From Streptomyces sp. NRRL F-5122 (GTDB taxonomy: Bacteria; Actinomycetota; Actinomycetes; Streptomycetales; Streptomycetaceae): DNA of 64,000 nt. Made by a program: the position numbers and the translations under genes. The notes under the pieces were generated by a model. It made no database searches and was not told where the DNA came from. It was given only the letters and a program-made list of their open reading frames with translations. Shown here in pieces: positions 25,483 to 33,585 of this stretch; position 1 is the stretch's first letter, and each line of letters starts with the position of its first letter. The stretch lies in contig NZ_LMWH01000237.1 in NCBI RefSeq assembly GCF_001507435.1, forward strand, positions 27,691 to 91,690, written 5' to 3'.

Positions 25483-26277
25483 TCACAGCCCGAAGCGACG
25501 CTGGAGGTCCCCCAGCTGTCCGGGAAGGCGCGGTGCCCCCGGCGGCCCCTGGTGACCGGGTACCCCGCCGCCGCCAGGTACTCCGGGCTCGTTCGGGACC
25601 GCTCCCGTGGCCTGCTCCGCCATCAGTGTCTCCGTGGACTGGAGCAGGACGGTACCCGCTCCGACGAACTCGAACTGGTGCTCCTCCCCGGAGGCGCCCC
25701 CGAGCCCCGTCATCGCACGTAGACCGCCCCATACACCGGTCAGGTACCCGTGGTCGTAGTGATGGCAGGGCGACGGGCAGTCGGCCCAGCCGACCAGGGC
25801 CTGCGGGTCCACCCGGATCGGGGGTTCCATGAACACCACCGGACCGTTTGACGCGGCGACGAACTTGCCGGTTCCGATCAGGGTCAGGAAGCCCGGAATG
25901 ATCGACTGCTTGAGGGAGAGACTTGGCTGAAAAGCGAGGAGGTTGCCCGAGCGAATGGTCAGATTGCCGTCGTCCAGGTCATATGAATTCACGTCGAAGG
26001 CCCGGTCGGCGAGGAGCATCTTGCCCGAGCCGTCGGCCACCACCCAGTCGCCCGCGTGCAGTGGCGAATGAAAGGACGTGCGGACGACGCGGTCGAGCCG
26101 CCCGTGCCCCACGCCGTTGAACTCGATCGAGCCGTAGTAGGCGATCATCTTGCCCTTCTGCAGGAACCACTGGCTCCCCTTGAGCTCCACGCAGAAGGTG
26201 TACTTGTTGACGTTCTCGTCGACCGGGAGGGTCATCGGGTCGTGCACGACGGGGCCGGCGCCCGGGTAGGTGGTCAC
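25483..26277 (-). CDS. AIM24 family protein (third gene of a three-gene operon)
   Basis: 264 residues. AIM24/TRAP-like beta-barrel fold: stacked strand repeats such as GKMIAYYGSIEFNG, GKMLLADRAFDVNSYDLDDGNLTIRSGNLLAFQPSL, and GEEHQFEFVGAGTVLLQS. The C-terminal ~35 residues are Pro/Gly-rich (GVPGGGGVPGHQGPPGAPRLPG). The start ATG overlaps the stop of the middle AIM24 gene (ATGA). The family includes the yeast mitochondrial AIM24; the bacterial role is unknown. No catalytic motif and no signal peptide. It is one of three paralogues made together. Confidence 0.85.
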   Translation of the reverse strand: MTTYPGAGPVVHDPMTLPVDENVNKYTFCVELKGSQWFLQKGKMIAYYGSIEFNGVGHGRLDRVVRTSFHSPLHAGDWVVADGSGKMLLADRAFDVNSYDLDDGNLTIRSGNLLAFQPSLSLKQSIIPGFLTLIGTGKFVAASNGPVVFMEPPIRVDPQALVGWADCPSPCHHYDHGYLTGVWGGLRAMTGLGGASGEEHQFEFVGAGTVLLQSTETLMAEQATGAVPNEPGVPGGGGVPGHQGPPGAPRLPGQLGDLQRRFGL

Positions 26278-26924
26278 AGCTTCTCCTCCGACGCCTGTAC
26301 GTACACCGCACCGCTGCCGCTCAGCTCAAGCTGGAACGCCTCGCCCGAGCCGCGGCCGACCATGTCGCGCCAGCCGAGTGCCGTCGAGAGCTTGTTGCGC
26401 ACGTCGCCGTGGTGGGCGACGTACGCCTGGGGATCGACGTGGACCGGGCGCTGCGGGGTGATCGGCACCTCGAAGACCCCGCCGTGCGCCATCACGGCGA
26501 CCGCGCCGCGCCCGGTGAGCGTCGTGGTGAACAACCCCTGGCCCGTGACCTGGCCGCGCACCAGGCCCATGACCCCGCCCTGCGAGCCCATGAACATCGT
26601 GCCCTGCTGGAGGGTCCCCTCGAAGGCGAGCAGCCGGTCCGCCTCGACGTACAGGGTGTCGCCCGTGAGGTGGATCACCTGGATGTGGTGGCCGCCGTGC
26701 CCGAACAGCACCGTGCCACTGCCCTCGACCGTCATCAGCGGGGTCGCCTCGTTCGCGACGCGGCGGCCGATCATCGACATGACCCCGCCCTGACCGCCCT
26801 GGATGTCGGGCGTGAAGGAGACGTCGCCCTTGTAGGCGAGCATCGCTCCCCGCTGACTGAACAGCCGCTGCCCCGGGACGACCGTCGCCTCGATCATCTT
26901 CGCGTTGACTTCGCGGAAGGCCAT
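26274..26924 (-). CDS. AIM24 family protein (second gene of the operon)
   Basis: 216 residues. The same fold as its neighbours: EATVVPGQRLFSQRGAMLAYKGDVSF, then GQGGVMSMIGRRVANEATPLMTVEGSGTVLFG, HLTGDTLYVEADRLLAFEG, and the C-terminal GEAFQLELSGSGAVYVQASEE. It overlaps the downstream gene and lies 1 nt from the upstream one, so all three are translationally linked. Repeats with VEGxGTVLFG and LVEADRLLAFEG are shared with the other two copies. Function unknown. Confidence 0.85.
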   Translation of the reverse strand: MAFREVNAKMIEATVVPGQRLFSQRGAMLAYKGDVSFTPDIQGGQGGVMSMIGRRVANEATPLMTVEGSGTVLFGHGGHHIQVIHLTGDTLYVEADRLLAFEGTLQQGTMFMGSQGGVMGLVRGQVTGQGLFTTTLTGRGAVAVMAHGGVFEVPITPQRPVHVDPQAYVAHHGDVRNKLSTALGWRDMVGRGSGEAFQLELSGSGAVYVQASEEKL

Positions 26925-26925
26925 G

Positions 26926-27558
26926 TCAGACGTCCCCCGCGATCGTGTTGCGCTCGCTGGGCTGGACGTAGACCAGTCCGTCCCCCTCGAAGCGGATCTG
27001 GAAGGCCTCGCCGCCGCCCTCGCCGAGGAACGTGCGGAAGGTCACCCCGGACTGGAACGACTGCCGCAGATTGCCCCGGTGTGCCACGTACGCGCCGGGG
27101 TCGACGGTCAGCGGATACTGCGCGCTCACCCGCAGCACCACCGCCGGACCGTCCGACATGATCGCCGCCTGGCCGTGGCCCTCGACGGTCGTCGTGAACA
27201 GGCCGTTGCCCTGCGAGGTGCCGCGCAGCCCGGTGAACGTCGTCCCCGTGCGCAGTCCGGCGTCGGTCGCGAGGAGGTTGCTCGACTCGACGTACAGCTT
27301 GTCCCCCTGGAGATCGACGAGGTTGATCTCGGAGGCCCGGTCCGCGAACCAGCACGTACCGTGCCCCCGCACCTCCATCACGGTCATCTGTTCGCCGGTG
27401 AGCCGCCGGGTCACCATTCCCCGGAGCCCCTCACCGCCGCCGGTGAGCTTCTTGAAGGCCATCTGCCCGTCGTAGGCGACCATGGAGCCGTTCTTCGCCT
27501 TCACGGCGTCCCCGGTCATGTCGACGGCCAGCACCTTGCTGCCTTGGAGTCGGAACAT
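26926..27558 (-). CDS. AIM24 family protein (first gene of the operon)
   Basis: 210 residues from ATG (MFRLQGSKVLAVDMTGD); a GTG two codons upstream is also possible, neither has a good ribosome site. Signature segments: GSMVAYDGQMAFKKL, MEVRGHGTCWFADRASEINLVDLQGDKLYVESSNLLA, and GEAFQIRFEGDGLVYVQPSE. It heads a tightly packed operon of three AIM24 paralogues and shares a promoter region with the divergent DUF3817 gene. Divergence among the three suggests a hetero-oligomer rather than redundant copies. Function unknown. Confidence 0.83.
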   Translation of the reverse strand: MFRLQGSKVLAVDMTGDAVKAKNGSMVAYDGQMAFKKLTGGGEGLRGMVTRRLTGEQMTVMEVRGHGTCWFADRASEINLVDLQGDKLYVESSNLLATDAGLRTGTTFTGLRGTSQGNGLFTTTVEGHGQAAIMSDGPAVVLRVSAQYPLTVDPGAYVAHRGNLRQSFQSGVTFRTFLGEGGGEAFQIRFEGDGLVYVQPSERNTIAGDV

Positions 27559-27809
27559 CGCCACGTGGCGACGGTAGCGGCCGGGCGGGGGGAGCGGACA
27601 GAGCCGTGTGGTGGATCCGGTCCCTGACCCGTCCCTGAGAGAACAGGCGTACCAGTGGTCCCGTCGGCGACCAGCGGCGGGTGGGCGGCCCGACACCCCG
27701 CACCCCGTTCCGGGCCCGCCGGGTCCCTGATGTCACAATGGGGCCGACGCTTGTGCGTACGTTCACAAAGCGACTGCGTCGTCAGCGAATCTCCCACCGA
27801 AGGTGACCC

Positions 27810-28154
27810 GTGGACATAAAGACCGCCACCGCCCTCCGCCGGCTCCGCCTTGTCTCGGCCCCCGAAGCAGTCTCCTTCCTTCTGCTGCTGCTCTGCTCGG
27901 TGCTGAAGCGCACCACGGACTTCAACGCGGTGCCCGTCATGGGCTCGATCCACGGGATCCTCTTCATCCTGTACGTGATCTTCTGGGCGGACGCCTGGAA
28001 CCGCACCAAGTGGCCGCTGCGGACCGCCGCCCTCTACTTCGTGCTGTCCGTGCTGCCGACCGGCGGCTTCTTCGCCGAGCGCATGCTGCGCCGTGAGGCC
28101 GAGAACGCCGTGATCGCCGCGCGCGCCCGCAAGGAAGGGATCGTGAACGCGTGA
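27810..28154 (+). CDS. DUF3817 membrane protein
   Basis: 114 residues. Start GTG after GAAGGTG. Three or four membrane segments: [38 protein letters not shown], and [18 protein letters not shown], the last being the family hallmark (PTGGFFAER). It overlaps the next gene by 4 nt. DUF3817 proteins are small integral membrane proteins of unknown function. A second copy is encoded at 31.35 kb. Confidence 0.85.
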   Translation: MDIKTATALRRLRLVSAPEAVSFLLLLLCSVLKRTTDFNAVPVMGSIHGILFILYVIFWADAWNRTKWPLRTAALYFVLSVLPTGGFFAERMLRREAENAVIAARARKEGIVNA

Positions 28155-28447
28155 TCGTCGCCTTCTCCGTGACACCGCTCGGGGTCGGCGAGGACGTGGG
28201 GGAGTACGTCGCCGACGCCGTCCGGGTCGTACGGGAATCGGGTCTGCCGAACCGCACCGACGCCATGTTCACCTCGATCGAGGGCGACTGGGACGAGGTC
28301 ATGGACGTCGTGAAGCGCGCCGTCGCCTCGGTCGAGGAGCGTGCGCCACGGGTGTCCTTGGTGCTGAAGGCGGACATCCGCCCGAGTGTGACCGACGGCC
28401 TCACCTCGAAGGTGGAGACGGTGGAGCGCTATCTGTCCGGCAGGTGA
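28151..28447 (+). CDS. MTH1187 family thiamine-binding protein (YqgV/DUF77)
   Basis: 98 residues, the usual size. [58 protein letters not shown] is the classical ferredoxin-like fold with the conserved SVTPLG start. Homologues bind thiamine or a related pyrimidine. It starts within the stop of the DUF3817 gene (GTGA overlap), so these two are co-translated. Assignment is by family; the ligand in this organism is inferred. Confidence 0.88.
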   Translation: MIVAFSVTPLGVGEDVGEYVADAVRVVRESGLPNRTDAMFTSIEGDWDEVMDVVKRAVASVEERAPRVSLVLKADIRPSVTDGLTSKVETVERYLSGR

Positions 28448-28463
28448 GCCCTCATGGACCACG

Positions 28464-28494
28464 GAGAACCCCGGCCCCGAGGGCCGGGGTTCTC
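28464..28494 (+). terminator. Perfect 14-bp hairpin terminator
   Basis: GAGAACCCCGGCCC / GGGCCGGGGTTCTC with a 3-nt loop, 17 nt after the thiamine-binding gene, followed by TTGTG. Confidence 0.92.
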
Positions 28495-28507
28495 TTGTGC
28501 CCGGTGA

Positions 28508-28565
28508 TTGAGCGTTCGCTCAAATCCGTTGTACTGTCGGGCCGGTCGCTTGAGCAGTCGCTCAA
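28508..28565. promoter_or_regulatory. Promoter with tandem TetR-type operators
   Basis: Site 1 is TTGAGCG-TT-CGCTCAA (28508-28523, perfect). Site 2 is TTGAGCA-GT-CGCTCAA (28550-28565, one mismatch). Centres are 42 bp apart, four helical turns, so dimers bind on the same face. Site 1 overlaps a -35 TTGAGC (28508-28513) with an 18-nt spacer to TACTGT (28532-28537). The start of the SRPBCC gene is 10 nt after site 2. The likely binder is the TetR protein encoded at 29500. Confidence 0.7.
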
Positions 28566-28574
28566 AAGGGTGCC

Positions 28575-29345
28575 GTGGCAGGGGGATTGGCATTGGGGCT
28601 CTACGCGGAGGCGTGCATACGCGGTGACCTCGACGACCTGTGGGCGAGGACGCGGGACCCCCGGCACCACCCACGCTGGGATCTGCGCTTCACCGAGATC
28701 GAGCCCCTTCCCGGCACCGAGGGGGGACCGCGGCGCTTCGGCTACGCGATACGCGTCCTGCCTTTTCTGACGTTCTCCGGGACCGGGGTGTCGGCGGGGG
28801 AGAAGACGCGGCCGGACGGTACACGCGCCTGCGCGCTGCGGTTCTCCTCACCGCATCCGCTGTCGCTGATCGCGGAGGGCGGCGGCTACTGGCAGTACGT
28901 GCCCGACGGCGACGGCGTCCGCTTCCTGACGGGGTACGACTACCGGCCGCGCTGGGGCGCGTTCGGTGCGCTCGCAGACCGCCTGGTCCTGCGCCGGCTC
29001 ATGGGCTGGGCGACGGCCTGGTCCTTGGACCGGCTCCGGCTCTGGCTGGAGCGCGGCGTCGCGCCGGAGCGCGCGCTGGCGAACTGGCTCGTGGAACTGG
29101 CCGTCCGCGCCCTGGTCGTCACCGCCGCCTGTACCGGGCTCTTCCTGGGCCCCTTCCTGCGCCTCTCCGGCCCGGTGGCGGCCTCGATGGCCTATGTGTG
29201 CCCGTTGCTGCTGGCCGTCGTGATCGCCTTCGCCCTGTTCACCTCGCCCCTTCCCGGCACGCCCGCCGCCCGCCGCTGTCTGCGCACCCCGCCCACATGG
29301 GCGCGTGCGCCGCGACTCCTCGCGACCCTGGAGCACCCGTCATGA
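28575..29345 (+). CDS. SRPBCC-like membrane protein, unknown function
   Basis: 256 residues, start GTG. Residues ~1-150 look like a START/polyketide-cyclase-type ligand-binding fold (YAEACIRGDLDDLWARTRDPRHHPRWDLRFTEIEPL, then WQYVPDGDGVRFLTGYDYRPRWG). Two or three membrane helices follow at ~170-225 (ALVVTAACTGLFLGPFLRL, SMAYVCPLLLAVVIAFALF). So a lipid- or hydrophobic-ligand-binding domain is tethered to the membrane. It is controlled by the tandem dyads upstream and is followed by a TetR gene, suggesting that the regulator senses the ligand this protein handles. Function unknown. Confidence 0.7.
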   Translation: MAGGLALGLYAEACIRGDLDDLWARTRDPRHHPRWDLRFTEIEPLPGTEGGPRRFGYAIRVLPFLTFSGTGVSAGEKTRPDGTRACALRFSSPHPLSLIAEGGGYWQYVPDGDGVRFLTGYDYRPRWGAFGALADRLVLRRLMGWATAWSLDRLRLWLERGVAPERALANWLVELAVRALVVTAACTGLFLGPFLRLSGPVAASMAYVCPLLLAVVIAFALFTSPLPGTPAARRCLRTPPTWARAPRLLATLEHPS

Positions 29346-29499
29346 CCTCGGTCCTTTGTGCCCGGCACCCGACGTCCGCCCCGGCGCCGTGCGCAGCGCC
29401 GCGGGGCGCGGGCGGGCGGCGTCCGTGTGCGGCGCCGGGGTACGGGCGGGTGTGCGGGGCGTACCCGGGTCGGCGGCCGGCCCGGCGACAGGCGCGGGC

Positions 29500-30132
29500 A
29501 TGAGCGGGACGACCAAGGTCAGGCTGCTGGAGGGGGCGCTGCGGACGCTCACCGAGCAGGGCATCGCCGGGACCTCGGCCCGGACCGTCGCGGCGACCGC
29601 GGGCGTCAACCAGGCGCTGGTCTTCTACCACTTCGGCTCGGTGGAGGAGCTGCTCGCGGCGGCGTGCCGGTACGGCGCGGAACAGCGGGTGGCCCGCTAC
29701 CGGGATCGGCTCGACGGGATCGGCTCGCTCGGTGAACTCCTCGCCTTCGGGCGGGAGATGCACGAGGAGGAGAAGGCGGCGGGGCATGTCGCCGTGCTCG
29801 GCCAACTGCTGGCCGGGGCCCAGAACCGTCCGCGTCTGGCGCCCGCCACGGCGGCGGGGCTCGATCTGTGGATCGTGGAGATCGAGCGGGTGCTCACCCG
29901 GGTGCTGGCGGTGACACCGCTCGGGGAGTTCGCCGATGCCGGCGGGCTCGCGCGCGCCGTGGCCGCCTCCTTCGTGGGGATCGAGCTCTACGAAGGTGTG
30001 GACGCCGATGGGGCGGGCACGGCGCTGGCCGCCCTGGACCAGCTGGCGCACCTGCTGGCCGCGCTGGACGACCTGGGACCGGTGGCCCAGCGGGCGGTCC
30101 GGCACGCGCTGCGCAGGGCGTCGCGCCCGTAA
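29500..30132 (+). CDS. TetR-family transcriptional regulator
   Basis: 210 residues. Start ATG at the first good methionine. The HTH is SARTVAATAGVNQALVFYHFGSVEELLAAACRY (residues ~24-56), typical TetR. The C-terminal domain is helical and hydrophobic with a ligand pocket (LLDLWIVEIERVLTRVLAV, LARAVAASFVGIELYEG). It lies 154 nt after the SRPBCC gene and is probably co-expressed with it from the tandem-operator promoter, an autorepression layout. Ligand unknown. Confidence 0.9.
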   Translation: MSGTTKVRLLEGALRTLTEQGIAGTSARTVAATAGVNQALVFYHFGSVEELLAAACRYGAEQRVARYRDRLDGIGSLGELLAFGREMHEEEKAAGHVAVLGQLLAGAQNRPRLAPATAAGLDLWIVEIERVLTRVLAVTPLGEFADAGGLARAVAASFVGIELYEGVDADGAGTALAALDQLAHLLAALDDLGPVAQRAVRHALRRASRP

Positions 30133-30222
30133 CCGGCGCACACCGGGGACCGCCGGCCTCGGCGGGCGCGTGGCCGGGTGCCGACGGGCCGTGCCGATTG
30201 CGGCGGCCTCAGGGCGCCGCGC

Positions 30223-30654
30223 TCACCGTTCGTGTTCCAGGTACTCCTTGAACTGCTCCAGATCGCTGCGGACGAGCCGCTCGATCGCGTTCGCCTGGGC
30301 GAACCCCTTCGGCCCGCCGAACGCCTCCCTGACGGTCGCGGGGTCGTACTCGAGGCGCAGCTGCACCCGGGTGCGGTCGCGGCCGATGGGGTGCAGCGAG
30401 AAGGAGCCCGTCAGCTCGGGGCCACCCGTGGTGCGCCACTCCAACACGTGGCCCCCGCCGCGGTCGGACATCTCGGCGTCGAATCCCGTCGTACCGCCGC
30501 CCGCGTCGATGTCCACATGTGCCCGGCCGCCCTCCTCCGTCCGGGCGCCGCGTATCCCGTCCACGAAGCGCGGATAGTTCTCCACGCGATGCAGGCTGTT
30601 CCAGGCCGTGTCGACGGGGACGCTCACGTCGACGTGTTCTTCGAGGGTGCTCAT
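30223..30654 (-). CDS. SRPBCC family protein (polyketide cyclase/dehydrase-like)
   Basis: 143 residues from the ATG (MSTLEEHVDVSVPVDTAWN) with a GGAGGTG box, 7 nt away; a longer frame has no box. One soluble START-like domain: VENYPRFVDGIRGARTEEGGR, then LTGSFSLHPIGRDRTRVQLRLEY, and the last helix LVRSDLEQFKEYLE. Such proteins bind hydrophobic ligands or stabilise polyketide intermediates; no catalytic set is visible here. It is convergent with the TetR gene and divergent from the MarR gene at 30780. Function unknown. Confidence 0.82.
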   Translation of the reverse strand: MSTLEEHVDVSVPVDTAWNSLHRVENYPRFVDGIRGARTEEGGRAHVDIDAGGGTTGFDAEMSDRGGGHVLEWRTTGGPELTGSFSLHPIGRDRTRVQLRLEYDPATVREAFGGPKGFAQANAIERLVRSDLEQFKEYLEHER

Positions 30655-30779
30655 GGCCCACCTCCGCATTCGGTTCATGACGCATGGCTTCCGCTTCCAG
30701 TGTGCGCCCGGGGGTGGGCCGCCGACCGAAAGGCGAGACAGGGCTGACCACCATGTGACCGGCCGGTAAGGTCGAGGAC

Positions 30780-31289
30780 GTGCCGAAGCCGCTCAGCCTC
30801 ACCTTCGACCCCATCGCCCGTGCCGACGAGCACTGGAAGCAGCGATGGGGCAGTGTGCCGTCCATGGCCGCGATCACCTCGATCATGCGGGCCCAGCAGA
30901 TCCTGCTGGCCGAGGTGGACGCGATCGTGAAGCCGTACGGGCTGACCTTCGCGCGCTACGAGGCACTCGTGCTGCTCACCTTCTCCAAGGCGGGCGAACT
31001 GCCCATGTCGAAGATCGGGGAGCGCCTGATGGTGCACCCCACGTCGGTCACCAACACCGTCGACCGCCTGGTGAGGTCCGGACTCGTCGCCCGGCGGCCC
31101 AACCCCAACGACGGACGCGGCACCCTCGCCTCCATCACCGACAAGGGCCGTGAGGTCTGCGACGCTGCCACCCGCGACCTGATGGCGATGGACTTCGGGC
31201 TCGGGACCTACGACGCGGAGGAGTGCGCCGAGATCTTCGCGATGCTGCGCCCGCTGCGCGTCGCCGCGGGGGACTTCGAGTCCGAGTAG
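30780..31289 (+). CDS. MarR-family transcriptional regulator
   Basis: 169 residues. HTH: LTFARYEALVLLTFSKAGELPMSKIGERLMVHPTSVTNTVDRLVRSGLVARRPNPNDGRG, with the standard wing. The N-terminus carries an extra ~25-residue segment (MPKPLSLTFDPIARADEHWKQRWG). Start GTG is the first good codon, 9 nt after a GGTCGAGGA stretch. Located divergently from the SRPBCC gene and upstream of a DUF3817 gene and icmA. A link to icmA control is possible but not shown. Ligand unknown. Confidence 0.9.
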   Translation: MPKPLSLTFDPIARADEHWKQRWGSVPSMAAITSIMRAQQILLAEVDAIVKPYGLTFARYEALVLLTFSKAGELPMSKIGERLMVHPTSVTNTVDRLVRSGLVARRPNPNDGRGTLASITDKGREVCDAATRDLMAMDFGLGTYDAEECAEIFAMLRPLRVAAGDFESE

Positions 31290-31353
31290 CGCGCGCCCCG
31301 ACGGCACGGGGGCGCCCGAAGATCGCCCGAATCCGGCCGTTACGCTCGTCTCC

Positions 31354-31692
31354 ATGAAAAAGAGCGTGCTGACCCGCTACCGCGTGATGGCCTACGTCAC
31401 GGGCGTGCTGCTGGTCCTGCTGACCCTCGGTGTGATCGCCAAGTACGTGCTGGACGTCGACGGCGCCGCGGACTTCACCCGCGTCGTCGGTATCGCGCAC
31501 GGCTGGCTGTACGTCGTCTACCTGATCTTCGCCTTCGACCTCGGTGCCAAGGCGAAGTGGCCGGTCGGCAAGCAGCTGTGGGTCCTGCTGGCGGGAACGA
31601 TCCCGACGGCCGCCTTCTTCGTCGAGCGCAAGGTCACCCGTGAGCTGGAGACGAGGCTCACGGACGAGGCGCCCGCGGTCGTCGAGGCCTGA
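31354..31692 (+). CDS. DUF3817 membrane protein (second copy)
   Basis: 112 residues, paralogous to the protein at 27810. Membrane segments VMAYVTGVLLVLLTLGVIAKYV, VVGIAHGWLYVVYLIFAFDLGAK and QLWVLLAGTIPTAAFFVERK, the last with the PTAAFFVER variant of the family motif. It lies 64 nt after the MarR gene. DUF3817 paralogues in one genome may partner different proteins. Function unknown. Confidence 0.83.
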   Translation: MKKSVLTRYRVMAYVTGVLLVLLTLGVIAKYVLDVDGAADFTRVVGIAHGWLYVVYLIFAFDLGAKAKWPVGKQLWVLLAGTIPTAAFFVERKVTRELETRLTDEAPAVVEA

Positions 31693-31780
31693 GGCCCCAG
31701 CGCCGCACGACGGCCGCGTACGGCGGTCCGCCGCCGCTGTACGCGTCTTTGTCGCGGATCACCTCCGTGAGCGGTCGACA

Positions 31781-31802
31781 TTTACTTGGACGTCCTAGTA
31801 AA
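31781..31802. promoter_or_regulatory. 22-bp operator dyad overlapping the icmA promoter
   Basis: TTTACTT-GGACGTCC-TAGTAAA: outer arms TTTACT/AGTAAA and inner GGACGTCC are perfect, only the two joining bases break the symmetry. A -10 like TAGTAA (31796-31801) lies in the dyad and the icmA ATG follows 9 nt later, with no ribosome site, so icmA mRNA may be leaderless. Repressor binding would block RNA polymerase. The binder is unknown. Confidence 0.7.
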
Positions 31803-31811
31803 TTCGATGGT

Positions 31812-33512
31812 ATGGACGCTGACGCCATCGAGGACGGCCGCCGACGCTGGCAGGCCCGCTACGACGCCGCACGCAAGCGTGAGGCCGACTTCACCACGCT
31901 CTCCGGCGATCCCGTGGAGCCCGCGTACGGTCCGCGCCCGGGCGACACGTACGAAGGATTCGAACGGATCGGCTGGCCCGGCGAGTACCCCTTCACGCGC
32001 GGTCTGTACCCGACCGGCTACCGGGGGCGGACGTGGACCATCCGGCAGTTCGCCGGCTTCGGCAACGCCGAGCAGACCAACGAGCGCTACAAGATGATCC
32101 TGGAGGCCGGCGGCGGAGGGCTGAGCGTCGCATTCGACATGCCGACCCTCATGGGCCGTGACTCCGACGATCCGCGCTCCCTGGGCGAGGTCGGCCACTG
32201 CGGGGTGGCGATCGACTCGGCGGCGGACATGGAGGTCCTCTTCAAGGACATTCCGCTCGGTGACGTCACGACCTCGATGACGATCAGCGGTCCCGCCGTC
32301 CCCGTCTTCTGCATGTACCTGGTCGCGGCCGAACGGCAGGGCGTCGACCCCGGCGTGCTCAACGGGACGCTGCAGACCGACATCTTCAAGGAGTACATCG
32401 CCCAGAAGGAGTGGCTCTTCCAGCCCGAGCCGCATCTCCGTCTGATCGGCGACCTGATGGAGTACTGCGCCTCGGGCATCCCCGCGTACAAGCCGCTCTC
32501 CGTCTCCGGCTACCACATCCGGGAGGCGGGTTCGACGGCCGCGCAGGAGCTGGCCTACACGCTGGCCGACGGGTTCGGATACGTGGAGCTCGGCCTGAGC
32601 CGGGGACTGGACGTGGACGTCTTCGCCCCAGGACTGTCCTTCTTCTTCGACGCGCACGTCGACTTCTTCGAGGAGATCGCCAAGTTCCGGGCGGCACGCC
32701 GCATCTGGGCCCGGTGGATGCGCGACGTGTACGGGGCGAGGAGCGAGAAGGCGCAGTGGCTGCGCTTCCACACCCAGACCGCCGGTGTCTCGCTGACCGC
32801 GCAGCAGCCGTACAACAACGTGGTGCGTACGGCGGTGGAGGCGCTCGCGGCCGTGCTGGGCGGGACCAACTCGCTGCACACCAACGCCCTCGACGAGACC
32901 CTGGCACTGCCGAGCGAGCAGGCCGCGGAGATCGCGCTGCGCACCCAGCAGGTGCTCATGGAGGAGACCGGGGTCGCCAACGTGGCGGACCCGCTGGGCG
33001 GTTCGTGGTACGTCGAGCAGCTGACGGACCGGATCGAGGCGGACGCCGAGCGGATCTTCGAGCAGATCAAGGAGCGCGGTCTGCTGGCGCATCCCGACGG
33101 CCGCCATCCGATCGGGCCGATGACCTCCGGAATCCTGCGGGGCATCGAGGACGGCTGGTTCACGGGCGAGATCGCGGAGTCCGCGTTCCGTTACCAGCAG
33201 GCGCTGGAGAAGGGCGACAAGAACGTCGTCGGTGTGAACGTCAACACCGGGTCGGTCACCGGGGATCTGGAGATCCTGCGGGTCAGCCACGAGGTCGAGC
33301 GGGAGCAGGTGCGGGTGCTCGGCGAGCGCAGGACCGGGCGGGACGACGCCATGGTGCGTTCGGCGCTGGACCGCATGCTGGCCGCCGCACGGTCCGGGGC
33401 CAACATGATCGAGCCGATGCTCGAGGCCGTGCGCGCGGAGGCGACGCTCGGGGAGATCTGCGGGGTGCTGCGCGACGAGTGGGGCGTCTACACCGAGCCC
33501 GTGCAATTCTGA
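31812..33512 (+). CDS. icmA: Isobutyryl-CoA mutase large subunit IcmA
   Basis: 566 residues, the length of S. cinnamonensis IcmA. It makes n-butyryl-CoA from isobutyryl-CoA (valine route) with adenosylcobalamin held by the small subunit IcmB. The start MDADAIEDGRRRWQARYD matches the family. Substrate-choice residues fit ICM rather than methylmalonyl-CoA mutase: Phe80 (in TIRQFAGFG) and Gln198 (in KEYIAQKE), where MCM has Tyr and Arg. Other landmarks are GGGLSVAFDMPTLMGRDSDDP and SLHTNALDETLALPSEQAAEI. The partner icmB is not in this window. It supplies butyryl-CoA and methylmalonyl-CoA precursors for antibiotic synthesis. Confidence 0.95.
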   Translation: MDADAIEDGRRRWQARYDAARKREADFTTLSGDPVEPAYGPRPGDTYEGFERIGWPGEYPFTRGLYPTGYRGRTWTIRQFAGFGNAEQTNERYKMILEAGGGGLSVAFDMPTLMGRDSDDPRSLGEVGHCGVAIDSAADMEVLFKDIPLGDVTTSMTISGPAVPVFCMYLVAAERQGVDPGVLNGTLQTDIFKEYIAQKEWLFQPEPHLRLIGDLMEYCASGIPAYKPLSVSGYHIREAGSTAAQELAYTLADGFGYVELGLSRGLDVDVFAPGLSFFFDAHVDFFEEIAKFRAARRIWARWMRDVYGARSEKAQWLRFHTQTAGVSLTAQQPYNNVVRTAVEALAAVLGGTNSLHTNALDETLALPSEQAAEIALRTQQVLMEETGVANVADPLGGSWYVEQLTDRIEADAERIFEQIKERGLLAHPDGRHPIGPMTSGILRGIEDGWFTGEIAESAFRYQQALEKGDKNVVGVNVNTGSVTGDLEILRVSHEVEREQVRVLGERRTGRDDAMVRSALDRMLAAARSGANMIEPMLEAVRAEATLGEICGVLRDEWGVYTEPVQF

Positions 33513-33525
33513 GACCGGACACGCG

Positions 33526-33562
33526 AAGGGGCCGGCGGGAACGATGTTCCCGCCGGCCCCTT
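33526..33562. terminator. Bidirectional terminator between icmA and the DUF3103 gene
   Basis: A perfect 17-bp stem AAGGGGCCGGCGGGAAC / GTTCCCGCCGGCCCCTT with a 3-nt loop. It lies between convergent genes, so it can serve both. Confidence 0.93.
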
Positions 33563-33585
33563 GCGTGCGGCCGTCGGCCCCTGCC

